Origin: Tepidiphilus sp.
Lineage (GTDB): Bacteria; Pseudomonadota; Gammaproteobacteria; Burkholderiales; Rhodocyclaceae
Direction: 5' to 3'
Assembly: GCA_028684345.1 (NCBI GenBank)
Contig: JAQUGB010000067.1
Location: 1-8,834, forward strand
DNA length: 8,834 bases
The notes below the pieces were generated by a model, which made no database searches, was not told where the DNA came from, and saw only the letters and a program-made list of their open reading frames with translations. Positions 1 through 6,826 of this stretch are shown one piece after another. Both the position numbers and the translations under genes were made by a program. Each line of letters opens with the position of its first letter. The first letter of the stretch is position 1.

Positions 1-233
1 AGCGTCATACCCTGCGCCAAGGCCCGTTCGCTCGCACCCTGGATGGTGGGGCCGTCGGCCATGGGGTCGGAGAAAGGGATCCCCAGTTCGATCAGGTCGG
101 CGCCGGCGCGCACCAACGCCGGCAAGAGCGCCTGCGTTGTTTCGACCGAGGGAAAACCCGCCGTCACGAAAGGGATGAGCGCCTTGCGCCCCTGCTCGCG
201 CAGGCGGGCGAAGGTGCAATCGATGCGGTTCAT
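1..233 (-). CDS. trpA: Tryptophan synthase alpha subunit, 5' part (runs off the window)
   Basis: TrpA cleaves indole-3-glycerol phosphate to indole and glyceraldehyde 3-phosphate in the cytoplasmic alpha2beta2 tryptophan synthase; the indole passes to TrpB. The first 77 residues are present and the gene continues past base 1. It begins MNRIDCTFARLREQGRKALI and carries the family block ELGIPFSDPMADGPTIQ. The two catalytic acids, Glu49 and Asp60, fall at the same numbers as in the enterobacterial enzyme, which supports the ATG at 233. A strong Shine-Dalgarno, GAGGAG at 240-245, lies 6 bases upstream. The gene follows trpB after 14 bases, as expected for two partners made in equal amounts. Nothing unusual is visible in the part present; the C-terminal two thirds cannot be judged. 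Confidence 0.97.
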   Translation of the reverse strand, partial: MNRIDCTFARLREQGRKALIPFVTAGFPSVETTQALLPALVRAGADLIELGIPFSDPMADGPTIQGASERALAQGMT

Positions 234-247
234 GGGACGCTCCTCGT

Positions 248-1444
248 TCACCAGCGAATGCCCGAGCGTTCGGCCACGGTGTGCATGTCCTTGTCGCCGC
301 GCCCCGAGAGATTGACGAGCAGCACCGTCTCGCGCGGCAGGCTCGGCGCGAGCTTGGCCGCATAGGCGAGCGCGTGCGAGGATTCGAGCGCGGGGATGAT
401 GCCCTCGTAACGGCACAACGCGTGGAAGGCCGCCAGCGCCTCGTCGTCGGTCACGGCCACGTACTCAGCGCGCCCCAGATCCTTGAGGAGCGCATGCTCC
501 GGCCCCACGCCGGGATAGTCCAGACCGGCGGAGATGGAATGCGTCTCGCGGATCTGGCCGTGCTCGTCCTGCAGCAGGTAGGTGCGGTTGCCGTGCAGCA
601 CGCCGGGGCGACCGGCCACGAGCGTGGCCGCGTGCCGCCCCGTCTCGATCCCCTCGCCGGCCGCTTCCACTCCGATCAGGCGCACCGATTCATGCTGCAG
701 ATAGGGGTAGAAGATCCCGATGGCGTTGGAGCCGCCGCCGACGCAGGCGATCACGTAGTCGGGCTGACGGCCGATGAGCTCGGGCATCTGCCACAGGCAC
801 TCTTTGCCGATGACGGACTGGAAGTCGCGCACCATCTCTGGATAGGGATGCGGCCCGGCGACGGTGCCGAGAATGTAGAAGGTGTCGTGCACGTTGGTGA
901 CCCAGTCGCGCATGGCCTCGTTGAGGGCGTCCTTGAGCGTGCGCGAACCGGAGGAGACCGGCACCACTTCGGCCCCCAGCAGCTTCATGCGATAGACGTT
1001 GGCCGCCTGCCGGCGCACGTCTTCTTCGCCCATATAGACGACGCAGCGCATGCCGTAGCGCGCCGCCACCGTGGCGGTGGCTACGCCGTGCTGCCCCGCG
1101 CCGGTCTCGGCGATCACGCGCGGTTTGCCCATGCGCCGGGCGAGCAGCGCCTGGCCGATGCAGTTGTTGATCTTGTGCGCGCCGGTGTGGTTCAGGTCCT
1201 CGCGCTTGAGATAGATCTGCGCCCCACCCAACGTCTCCGACCAGCGTTTGGCGTGGTAGATGGGGCTGGGGCGGCCGACGTAGTGTTTGAGCTCATCCTC
1301 GAACTCGGCACGAAAAGACGCGTCGCGCTTGGCCTCCTCATAGGCCTGGGCGAGCGCCTCGAGCGCCGGCACGAGCGTCTCGGCCACGTAGACGCCCCCG
1401 TAGGGGCCGAAATGGCCCCGGGCATCCGGGTAGTGATAATCCAT
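248..1444 (-). CDS. trpB: Tryptophan synthase beta subunit
   Basis: TrpB is the PLP enzyme that condenses indole with L-serine to give L-tryptophan, the last step of the pathway. The protein has 398 residues, normal for the short TrpB1 type that pairs with TrpA. Visible motifs are the N-terminal GHFGPYGGVYVAETL, the PLP lysine in NHTGAHKINN (Lys91), the catalytic glutamate in AETGAGQHG (Glu113), the phosphate-binding glycine loop VGGGSNAIG (235-243) and LSGRGDKD (379-386) near the C terminus. The frame stays open well upstream into trpF, but the ATG at 1444 is chosen because homology begins there and GAGGA at 1453-1457 lies 8 bases ahead of it. This ATG shares one base with the trpF stop (TGATG), so TrpF and TrpB are probably translationally coupled. 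trpA follows 14 bases later. Confidence 0.98.
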   Translation of the reverse strand: MDYHYPDARGHFGPYGGVYVAETLVPALEALAQAYEEAKRDASFRAEFEDELKHYVGRPSPIYHAKRWSETLGGAQIYLKREDLNHTGAHKINNCIGQALLARRMGKPRVIAETGAGQHGVATATVAARYGMRCVVYMGEEDVRRQAANVYRMKLLGAEVVPVSSGSRTLKDALNEAMRDWVTNVHDTFYILGTVAGPHPYPEMVRDFQSVIGKECLWQMPELIGRQPDYVIACVGGGSNAIGIFYPYLQHESVRLIGVEAAGEGIETGRHAATLVAGRPGVLHGNRTYLLQDEHGQIRETHSISAGLDYPGVGPEHALLKDLGRAEYVAVTDDEALAAFHALCRYEGIIPALESSHALAYAAKLAPSLPRETVLLVNLSGRGDKDMHTVAERSGIRW

Positions 1445-2094
1445 CAGCGCATTCCTCGGGTCACGGCGGCGAAGAAGGCCGCCATCTTCTGCGGGCATTT
1501 GATTCCTTTGGCCGCCTCGACGCCGCTCGAGACATCCACGGCCCAGGGTCGCACGCGCGCGATCGCCTCGGCCACCGTCTCGGGCGTGAGGCCGCCGGCG
1601 AGCACCACGGGGCACGGCAGACCGGGCGGGATCAGGTTCCAGTCGAAAGCACGGCCACTGCCGCCCCATACGGCGGAGTCGGCATCGAGCAGCAGCCCCT
1701 TCGCGTCGGGATAGCATCGCGCCAATTCTAGCAGATCGAGCCCCGGGCGCACCCGCAGCGCCTTGAGATAAGGCCGGGCGAAACGCCGGCACAACTCGGG
1801 CGGCTCGTCGCCGTGGAACTGCAGTAGATCGAGCGGCACACGCTCGAGCACCGATTCCACCTCGTCCGGGGTGGGATTGACGAAGAGCCCCACCGTGGTG
1901 ACGAAGGGGGGCACTTCGGCAAGCAGGGCTTCGGCCTGCGCGATCGTCACCGCCCGGGGGCTGGGCGGATAGAAGACGAAACCGAGCGCATCGGCGCCCA
2001 GCCGGCAAGCCTCCCGCACGTCTTCGGGCCGCGTCAGGCCGCAGATCTTCACCCGTACGCGCCAGGGCCAGAGGGAATCTAGATTATGGGACAT
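1444..2094 (-). CDS. trpF: Phosphoribosylanthranilate isomerase
   Basis: TrpF performs the Amadori rearrangement of N-(5'-phosphoribosyl)anthranilate to CdRP, the third committed step to tryptophan, as a cytoplasmic TIM-barrel enzyme. The protein has 216 residues and is a stand-alone isomerase, not fused to TrpC as in enteric bacteria. The general base is Cys18 in VKICGLTRPEDV and the general acid is Asp187 in WAVDVSSGVE. LQFHGDE (91-97) and the GGSGRAFDW phosphate-site loop (144-152) are also present. The ATG at 2094 lies inside the end of truA (11-base overlap) and is preceded by GAGGA at 2100-2104, 5 bases away. It gives about a dozen residues before the first beta strand, slightly more than many homologues; a GTG at 2052 exists but would remove part of that strand. 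The stop overlaps the trpB start. Confidence 0.97.
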   Translation of the reverse strand: MSHNLDSLWPWRVRVKICGLTRPEDVREACRLGADALGFVFYPPSPRAVTIAQAEALLAEVPPFVTTVGLFVNPTPDEVESVLERVPLDLLQFHGDEPPELCRRFARPYLKALRVRPGLDLLELARCYPDAKGLLLDADSAVWGGSGRAFDWNLIPPGLPCPVVLAGGLTPETVAEAIARVRPWAVDVSSGVEAAKGIKCPQKMAAFFAAVTRGMR

Positions 2095-2890
2095 CCACTT
2101 CCTCGTATAGACCGAATTCGGGCCGGCGCACGATACGCTCGGGCAGCCCCAAACCCGGTGGGTACTCGACCCCACAGAAATAGAGCCCGGCGGCATCGAA
2201 CGTGGGGGCGGCAAGCGCCCGCTCGCGCCGCTCGAGCACTTCGCCGACCCATTCGGGCGGGAAACGCCCCTTGCCCACGTAGACGAGGGCGCCGACGAGA
2301 TTGCGCACCATGTGGTGCAGGAAGGCATCCGCGTGAAAATCGAAATGCAGGAAGGGGCCGCGGCGCTCGATTTCGAGGCGATGGAGAGTCTTCACCGGCG
2401 AGCGCGCCTGACATTGGGCGGCGCGAAAGGCCGAGAAATCGTGCGTGCCAAGGAGCCGCGCCGCGGCCTCGCGCATCGGTTCGAGCGCGAGCGGCCGCAT
2501 CTCCCAGCCGACCAGGCCGGCGAGCGCTGCCGGGCGCACCGGCGCGTTGTAGAGTGCGTAGCGGTAGTGGCGGGAAGTGGCGCGATAGCGCGCGTGAAAC
2601 GCCTCGGACGCGGGCCAAGCCGCCCGTACGGCGACGTCTTCGGGCAGGCGAGCATTCACCCCCCGCACCCAGGCAGAGGCGGGACGTTCGGCCGAAGTGT
2701 CGAAATGCACCACCTGGGCAAGCGCATGAACCCCCGCATCGGTGCGGCCTGCGCAATGCAAACGGACGGGGTGAGCGGCAAGTGCAGAGACCGCCGCTTC
2801 CAGCACTCCCTGCACCGTGCGCCCACCCGCCTGCGTCTGCCAGCCGTGAAAGCCTTGCCCGGCGTATTCGACGAGCAATGCCCAGCGCAC
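2084..2890 (-). CDS. truA: tRNA pseudouridine(38-40) synthase
   Basis: TruA isomerises uridines 38, 39 and 40 of the tRNA anticodon arm to pseudouridine. The protein has 268 residues, the normal length. The catalytic aspartate is Asp51 in CAGRTDAGVHA. Other family blocks are the opening WALLVEYAGQGFHGWQ, FHARYRATSRHYRY (98-111), FLHHMVRNLVGALVYVG (190-206) and the closing APTFDAAGLYFCGVEYP (228-244). The start is a GTG at 2890: no ATG is available nearby, homology starts there, and GAGGTG at 2896-2901 sits 5 bases upstream. It follows fimV in the same reading frame after 27 bases. Its last codons overlap the trpF start, a common betaproteobacterial arrangement that places a tRNA-modification gene at the head of the trpFBA transcript. 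Confidence 0.97.
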   Translation of the reverse strand: MRWALLVEYAGQGFHGWQTQAGGRTVQGVLEAAVSALAAHPVRLHCAGRTDAGVHALAQVVHFDTSAERPASAWVRGVNARLPEDVAVRAAWPASEAFHARYRATSRHYRYALYNAPVRPAALAGLVGWEMRPLALEPMREAAARLLGTHDFSAFRAAQCQARSPVKTLHRLEIERRGPFLHFDFHADAFLHHMVRNLVGALVYVGKGRFPPEWVGEVLERRERALAAPTFDAAGLYFCGVEYPPGLGLPERIVRRPEFGLYEEVDVP

Positions 2891-2895
2891 TACCT

Positions 2896-2901
2896 CACCT
2901 C
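2896..2901 (-). promoter_or_regulatory. Ribosome binding site supporting the GTG start of truA
   Basis: GAGGTG on the minus strand ends 5 bases before the GTG at 2890. It decides the start, because no ATG lies between the fimV stop (2918-2920) and the conserved N terminus. Confidence 0.75.
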
Positions 2902-2917
2902 TGCCGGCAATGGGCGG

Positions 2918-5467
2918 TCATGCCTTGCCTGCCTGGATCCTGTCCATGAGCTGCTGCGCCGTCGCACGTTGCGCCTCACTACCGTCGCGTAGCACTTCTT
3001 CGAGCAGCTCGCGCGCTCCTTCGATGTCACCCATCTCGAGATACGCCTGTGCGAGCTGCAGCCGGGTGGCATGATCTTCACCACTACCTTCTGCCGCGAA
3101 CCGTTCGAGGTCGATGTCCATGACCTCGGTGGGAGGACCTGCCTCGGCGATTTTCTGTGCTTCCGCCGTAGCCGGAGCGGACAAGGACTCCGCTCCGTCC
3201 TCGGCCAGGGAGCGAGTGGGTTCTTCCGATTCGGGGGAGACTTCGGCCAGATCGAAGTCGATTTCGTCCAGCATTTCTTTCAGATCGCCGACCCCCGTGC
3301 TTGGCGAATCCGTCGCATCGGGTTTCGCGCCGGCTTTTTGCACTTGCGCCTCCTCCTCTTCGAGAATCAGCTCGGGAAAATCGCTCGCTTCTTTCTCGAT
3401 GGCCGCCGTGCGCTCATCTCTGCTTGCCTGCGCTTCGTCGAGGGAGGCGTTTTCCGGCGACTTCGTCTGCTCCGGTTCCTCGGCGGGGAGTTCGAGATCG
3501 AACTCGAGGAGATCGTCACCCGCTCCCGCAGGCGGCGTTTTCTCGGGCGCGGCAGAGGCGGGCGACACGGGCTCTTCCGCCATCTGCTCCGTCAACTTGT
3601 CCAAGTCGAAATCGAGTTCGACGAATTCCTGCTCGGAATCCGGACGTGTCGTCCCGAGGGGTTCCGCCGTCTCGGCAGGGCCAGCGGCCGAGGACTCGGC
3701 GCGCTCGTCGGGACGAACCGACCCGGACGGAGCGGCGGCTTCACCCACCCCCCCTGCCTCGGAGGAGGATCCGCGAGGCGGCATTTCTGCTTGCGGCCCC
3801 TCATGGGCGAGCACCGTGGCGAAACGCTCGTCCTGCGGCCAGACCCGCTGCCCGATCGCCAAGGCCATGGTCCAGTCGGGCCCCTGCTCCCCGGTCAAGC
3901 CGGACAAGGTCCGCAGATACTGGTCGAATTTGGCTCGATCGCCCCGCTTCGCGTAGACCTCGAGCAGCTTCAGGTAAATCGCCGCGCGCTGGGGTGTTTG
4001 CTTGAGGGCATCGAGCAAGATTTCCTCGGCCTGAGGATCGCGCCCATAGGCGAGATAGACCTCGGCCTCGGCAACGGGGTCGACCCCTTCGTCGGCATGC
4101 AAGGCATTGAAAGCCACCTGGGTGAAATCGGTCCCGAGAATGCTGGAGGTGTCGATGTTCTGGCCCGAAGTGACGGCGCGACCAGACTCGGTGACCGGAC
4201 CGGAATGTTCCAGGGTCGAGGCGGCTGCGGCCGCCGACAGGGTCGGGGCGTGCAGCGGCTCGGGGGCAGGCGCAGGAAGATCTTGCGCTTCGCGTCTGCG
4301 GCGATAGGCCGACCATCCCAGGGCCGCGGCCAAGGCCGCGAGCGCCCCGCCAAACCAGGGCAAGACCGTCGACCACATCGAGCCTTTTTCGGCCTCTGTC
4401 ATTCGTTCCACTTGCTCCTGCAGCCGGGCCAAGGAGGCATTCTGCGTCTCGACGAGCTTCTGCAGCCGCGCAATTTCGGCTTCGAGCCTGACGATGCGCT
4501 CGTTCGCCTCGTCGAGCGCTGCCTCCGAGGCCGCCAACGTCTCCTGCAAAGCCGACACCTCGGGCGAAGGCGGCGCAGGCGTTTCCCCCTCGGCCATCGG
4601 CTCGGGGCTCGCACCCACTTTCAGGCGATCCTCGGGCTGGGCCGCCGAACCCTGCTCGAGGTCTTCACGCGCCACGACTGCGCCCTTGTCCACCTGTTCC
4701 TCGAGCCCCTCCGGCGCCTTGGCGCTTTCTTGGGCTGCAACCCGCGCCGCCCGCGGGGTTTGAGAGCGCAACAGCGCACGGGCCTCGGCCAGGGAGATCT
4801 GCCGTATTTCTTCGGCCGACGGAGTCCTCAACGTGGCCCCGGCCTTGAGCCGATTGACGTCGCCTCCGATGAAGGCATCTGGATTGGCCCGCCATAACGC
4901 CACCAGCGTTTGTTCCGGTGAAGTCCCGGCAGGCGCCACCTGACGGGCGATTCCGTAGAGCGTTTCTCCGGAGCGAACGGTCCATCGATCGGGCTGCCTC
5001 TGCGTGACGGGGGCACCCCGACTGGGTTCGAGGTCGACGTCTCTGCCAGCGACCGGAACGGGACGAGCCGGTGCGGCAACCTCGGGAGGGTCGAGCAAGA
5101 TTGGGAATTCACGCACGAGGCGTCCGCTGCTCCAATTCATGTCGAGCAGCACGTTGACGAAAGGCTCCCGAACAGGCACACGACTGGAGAGGACGATTTT
5201 TGCGCGCGATCCGTCCCGGACCAATTTTGCGTCGATTTGCTGCACGAGGGGGCTATAGGGCACACCAACCTGGCGAAAATAATCGGGATCCGCGATGCGC
5301 GCCGACAGAGAGCGCAACTCTTCAGGGGTGGCCCGAACGGTGATTTCCGCCCGCAGCGGCTCGCCCAAGCGGGAACGCACGACGAGCTCGCCGAATCCCG
5401 CACTCCAGGCATTTCCCCACAAAGCGCCCAACAACAGGGCCAAGGGCACCTGCTTCGTTCGTTTCAT
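2918..5467 (-). CDS. fimV: FimV-type polar hub / pilus assembly protein (LysM, transmembrane, TPR)
   Basis: FimV is an inner-membrane, peptidoglycan-binding hub at the cell pole. In Pseudomonas it supports type IV pilus assembly, twitching and cAMP signalling; that role is inferred here. From MKRTKQVPLA the protein has 849 residues. In order: signal peptide 1-23; periplasmic FimV N-terminal domain about 24-127, including EPFVNVLLDMNWSSGRLVRE; LysM about 161-217, with RWTVRSGETLYGIA and ANPDAFIGGDVNRLKAG; predicted coiled coil 303-360; one transmembrane helix about 365-387, followed by RRRRE; cytoplasmic TPR-like region about 463-525; a long acidic linker with repeated hydrophobic-acidic motifs; and the FimV C-terminal helical domain about 797-845. 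No cysteine is seen. The ATG at 5467 is chosen because the signal peptide starts there and GAGGGAG lies 8 bases upstream. An in-frame ATG at 5629 lies within a repeat element and is judged false. truA follows after 27 bases. Confidence 0.94.
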   Translation of the reverse strand: MKRTKQVPLALLLGALWGNAWSAGFGELVVRSRLGEPLRAEITVRATPEELRSLSARIADPDYFRQVGVPYSPLVQQIDAKLVRDGSRAKIVLSSRVPVREPFVNVLLDMNWSSGRLVREFPILLDPPEVAAPARPVPVAGRDVDLEPSRGAPVTQRQPDRWTVRSGETLYGIARQVAPAGTSPEQTLVALWRANPDAFIGGDVNRLKAGATLRTPSAEEIRQISLAEARALLRSQTPRAARVAAQESAKAPEGLEEQVDKGAVVAREDLEQGSAAQPEDRLKVGASPEPMAEGETPAPPSPEVSALQETLAASEAALDEANERIVRLEAEIARLQKLVETQNASLARLQEQVERMTEAEKGSMWSTVLPWFGGALAALAAALGWSAYRRRREAQDLPAPAPEPLHAPTLSAAAAASTLEHSGPVTESGRAVTSGQNIDTSSILGTDFTQVAFNALHADEGVDPVAEAEVYLAYGRDPQAEEILLDALKQTPQRAAIYLKLLEVYAKRGDRAKFDQYLRTLSGLTGEQGPDWTMALAIGQRVWPQDERFATVLAHEGPQAEMPPRGSSSEAGGVGEAAAPSGSVRPDERAESSAAGPAETAEPLGTTRPDSEQEFVELDFDLDKLTEQMAEEPVSPASAAPEKTPPAGAGDDLLEFDLELPAEEPEQTKSPENASLDEAQASRDERTAAIEKEASDFPELILEEEEAQVQKAGAKPDATDSPSTGVGDLKEMLDEIDFDLAEVSPESEEPTRSLAEDGAESLSAPATAEAQKIAEAGPPTEVMDIDLERFAAEGSGEDHATRLQLAQAYLEMGDIEGARELLEEVLRDGSEAQRATAQQLMDRIQAGKA

Positions 5468-5475
5468 TTTTTGCG

Positions 5476-5482
5476 CTCCCTC
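5476..5482 (-). promoter_or_regulatory. Ribosome binding site supporting the fimV start at 5467
   Basis: GAGGGAG on the minus strand lies 8 bases before the ATG that opens the signal peptide. It argues against the longer start at 5629. A ten-base string containing it, CGCTCCCTCG on the plus strand (5474-5483), recurs inside the neighbouring repeat element at 5567-5576. Confidence 0.65.
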
Positions 5483-5511
5483 GTCAGCATCGAATCTCGA
5501 CCGTGAATCCC

Positions 5512-5526
5512 TAGGGAAACGCTGAA
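5512..5526 (+). repeat. Terminal inverted repeat, fimV-proximal arm
   Basis: Reads TAGGGAAACGCTGAA on the plus strand and matches the reverse complement of 5646-5660 at all 15 positions. The match continues imperfectly for several bases inward (TAATTG here against GAAATG in the other arm). Confidence 0.9.
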
Positions 5527-5645
5527 TAATTGGCTGCGCAGGCGAATCGCTGCGTTGCGCGGTGCTCGCTCCCTCGCCTATCCACTCGATATGTCTCGGT
5601 CGCTGCGCACCAAACGCCTTGCGCTTCATCCCGCTCGCTCATTTC

Positions 5646-5660
5646 TTCAGCGTTTCCCTA
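5646..5660 (-). repeat. Terminal inverted repeat, asd-proximal arm
   Basis: Reads TTCAGCGTTTCCCTA on the plus strand, the exact reverse complement of the arm at 5512-5526. Its outermost three bases are the asd stop codon on the minus strand, so element and gene share sequence. Confidence 0.9.
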
Positions 5661-6797
5661 ACCTTGCAACAGGATCCGCAGCATTCGGCGCAACGGCTCG
5701 GCCGCCCCCCACAGGAGTTGGTCGCCTACCGTAAACGCCCCCAGATACTCCAGCCCCATCGCGAGCTTGTGCAAGCGCCCGATGGGTACCGTCAACGTCC
5801 CCGACACGGCCGCCGGCGTGAGCTCGCGCTCGCTCGCCTCGCGCTCGTTCGGCACCACTTTCACCCACTCGTTGGCCCCGGCGACGATGGCCTCGATCTC
5901 GTCGAGCGGCACGTCGCGCTTGAGCTTGACCGTCAGCCCCTGGGCATGGCAGCGCATGGCGCCGATGCGCACGCACAAGCCATCGATGGGAATCGACCCC
6001 GGCGTGCGGAAGGGGGGCTTGCCGAGAATCTTGTTGCACTCGGCCCCGCCCTTCCATTCCTCTTTCGACTGGCCGTGCTCGACCGGCACGTCGATCCAGG
6101 GAATGAGGCTGCCGGCGAGCGGCGCGCCGCGGAAATGCTGGGTAGGAAAATCGGGCGAGCGCATCGTCGCCGTCACCTTGCGGTCGATCTCCAGGATGGC
6201 GGAGGCCGGGTCGGCGAGATCTTTCTCCACCGCCCGATAGAGCCGACCCATCTGCTCGAGCAGCTCGCGCATGTTCTGCGCCCCGGCGCCGGAGGCCGCC
6301 TGGTAGGTCATCGAGGAAACCCATTCGACGAGATCCTCGCGGAAAAGCCCGGCGAGCGCCATCAGCATGAGCGAGACGGTGCAATTGCCGCCGATCCAGT
6401 CGCGCCCGCCCTTGGCGAGCGCCGCGTCGATGACCGGCCGATTGACCGGATCGAGCACGATCACCGTGTGCGGTTCCATGCGCAGGGCGCTCGCCGCGTC
6501 GATCCAATGCCCTTTCCAGCCGGCCGCGCGCAGCTTGGGATAGACCGCCTTGGTGTAGTCGCCGCCCTGGCAGGTGAGGACGATGTCCATCCGGGCGAGC
6601 GATTCCAGGTCGTAGGCGTCCTGGAGCGGCTCGGCCGGGGTCACGCCGCCGAAGCCCGGCGCGGGTTTGCCCGCGGCCGAAGTGGAAAAATAGACCGGCT
6701 CGAAGAGGGCAAAATCGTTCTCTTCTTCCATGCGCTGCATCAGCACGGAACCGACCATCCCGCGCCAGCCGACCAATCCGACTCGTTGCATTGCCAT
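5658..6797 (-). CDS. asd: Aspartate-semialdehyde dehydrogenase
   Basis: Asd reduces L-aspartyl-4-phosphate to L-aspartate 4-semialdehyde with NADPH, the branch point to lysine, diaminopimelate, threonine and methionine. From MAMQRVGLVGWRGMVGS the protein has 379 residues, typical of the gammaproteobacterial-type enzyme. The nucleotide-binding GWRGMVGS loop is at the N terminus. The catalytic cysteine is Cys139 in GGNCTVSLM. Arg277 and His284 in CVRIGAMRCH correspond to the substrate arginine and acid-base histidine. The start at 6797 is favoured by GAGGA at 6805-6809, 7 bases upstream. An ATG at 6791 would serve about equally for homology, and a third at 6827 overlaps the leuB stop as TAATG but lacks a Shine-Dalgarno. 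The gene lies 29 bases after leuB, probably in the leu transcript. Its TAG stop is also the edge of the repeat element downstream. Confidence 0.97.
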   Translation of the reverse strand: MAMQRVGLVGWRGMVGSVLMQRMEEENDFALFEPVYFSTSAAGKPAPGFGGVTPAEPLQDAYDLESLARMDIVLTCQGGDYTKAVYPKLRAAGWKGHWIDAASALRMEPHTVIVLDPVNRPVIDAALAKGGRDWIGGNCTVSLMLMALAGLFREDLVEWVSSMTYQAASGAGAQNMRELLEQMGRLYRAVEKDLADPASAILEIDRKVTATMRSPDFPTQHFRGAPLAGSLIPWIDVPVEHGQSKEEWKGGAECNKILGKPPFRTPGSIPIDGLCVRIGAMRCHAQGLTVKLKRDVPLDEIEAIVAGANEWVKVVPNEREASERELTPAAVSGTLTVPIGRLHKLAMGLEYLGAFTVGDQLLWGAAEPLRRMLRILLQG

Positions 6798-6804
6798 TCT
6801 CTGT

Positions 6805-6809
6805 TCCTC
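6805..6809 (-). promoter_or_regulatory. Ribosome binding site favouring the asd start at 6797
   Basis: GAGGA on the minus strand ends 7 bases before the ATG at 6797 and 13 before the one at 6791. The ATG at 6827 has only GC-rich leuB coding sequence upstream and no purine-rich block, so the shorter protein is preferred. Confidence 0.6.
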
Positions 6810-6826
6810 GTCTCGTTTTTCTGTCA

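Larger units (their letters stand above)
5512..5660. mobile_element. 149-base inverted-repeat (MITE-like) element between asd and fimV
   Basis: Two perfect 15-base inverted repeats, TAGGGAAACGCTGAA at 5512-5526 and its reverse complement at 5646-5660, bracket 119 bases of unrelated sequence. Both ends are TA, which could be a duplicated TA target, as made by mariner/IS630-type transposases, with GGGAAACGCTGAA as the true terminal repeat. The element fills most of the 190-base asd-fimV gap, the only real gap in an otherwise tightly packed gene row. It encodes no transposase. Its minus-strand edge coincides with the asd stop codon (TAG at 5660-5658). Seen directly: the repeats, their positions and the TA ends. 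Inferred: mobility. It could instead be a long-range RNA hairpin acting on the asd transcript, or another kind of dispersed intergenic repeat. The remaining gap bases (5468-5511) hold the fimV leader and ribosome binding site. Confidence 0.6.

Noticed and set aside
281..1714. 477-codon open frame on the plus strand opposite trpB and trpF
   Set aside because: It spans two real genes on the other strand whose catalytic motifs are intact, and its His/Arg/Gly-rich product resembles no family I know. Open antisense frames are expected in GC-rich coding DNA.
1445..2008. Upstream extension of trpB to about 586 residues
   Set aside because: The extra 188 residues are the out-of-frame reading of trpF; homology to TrpB begins at MDYHYPDARG, where a good Shine-Dalgarno is placed.
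2095..2328. Upstream extension of trpF to about 294 residues
   Set aside because: The added residues are the out-of-frame reading of truA, and the first TrpF beta strand starts shortly after the ATG at 2094.
3071..4897. 608-codon open frame on the plus strand opposite fimV
   Set aside because: It is the antisense shadow of a GC-rich gene. The minus-strand frame shows a clear signal peptide, LysM, transmembrane and FimV C-terminal domains, whereas the plus-strand product is low-complexity Arg/Gly-rich with no recognisable motif.
5468..5657. Rho-independent terminator or sigma70 promoter in the asd-fimV gap
   Set aside because: The 15-base arms are 119 bases apart with no U-run after the second arm, unlike an intrinsic terminator. 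No pair of -35/-10 hexamers at good spacing matches convincingly on the minus strand.
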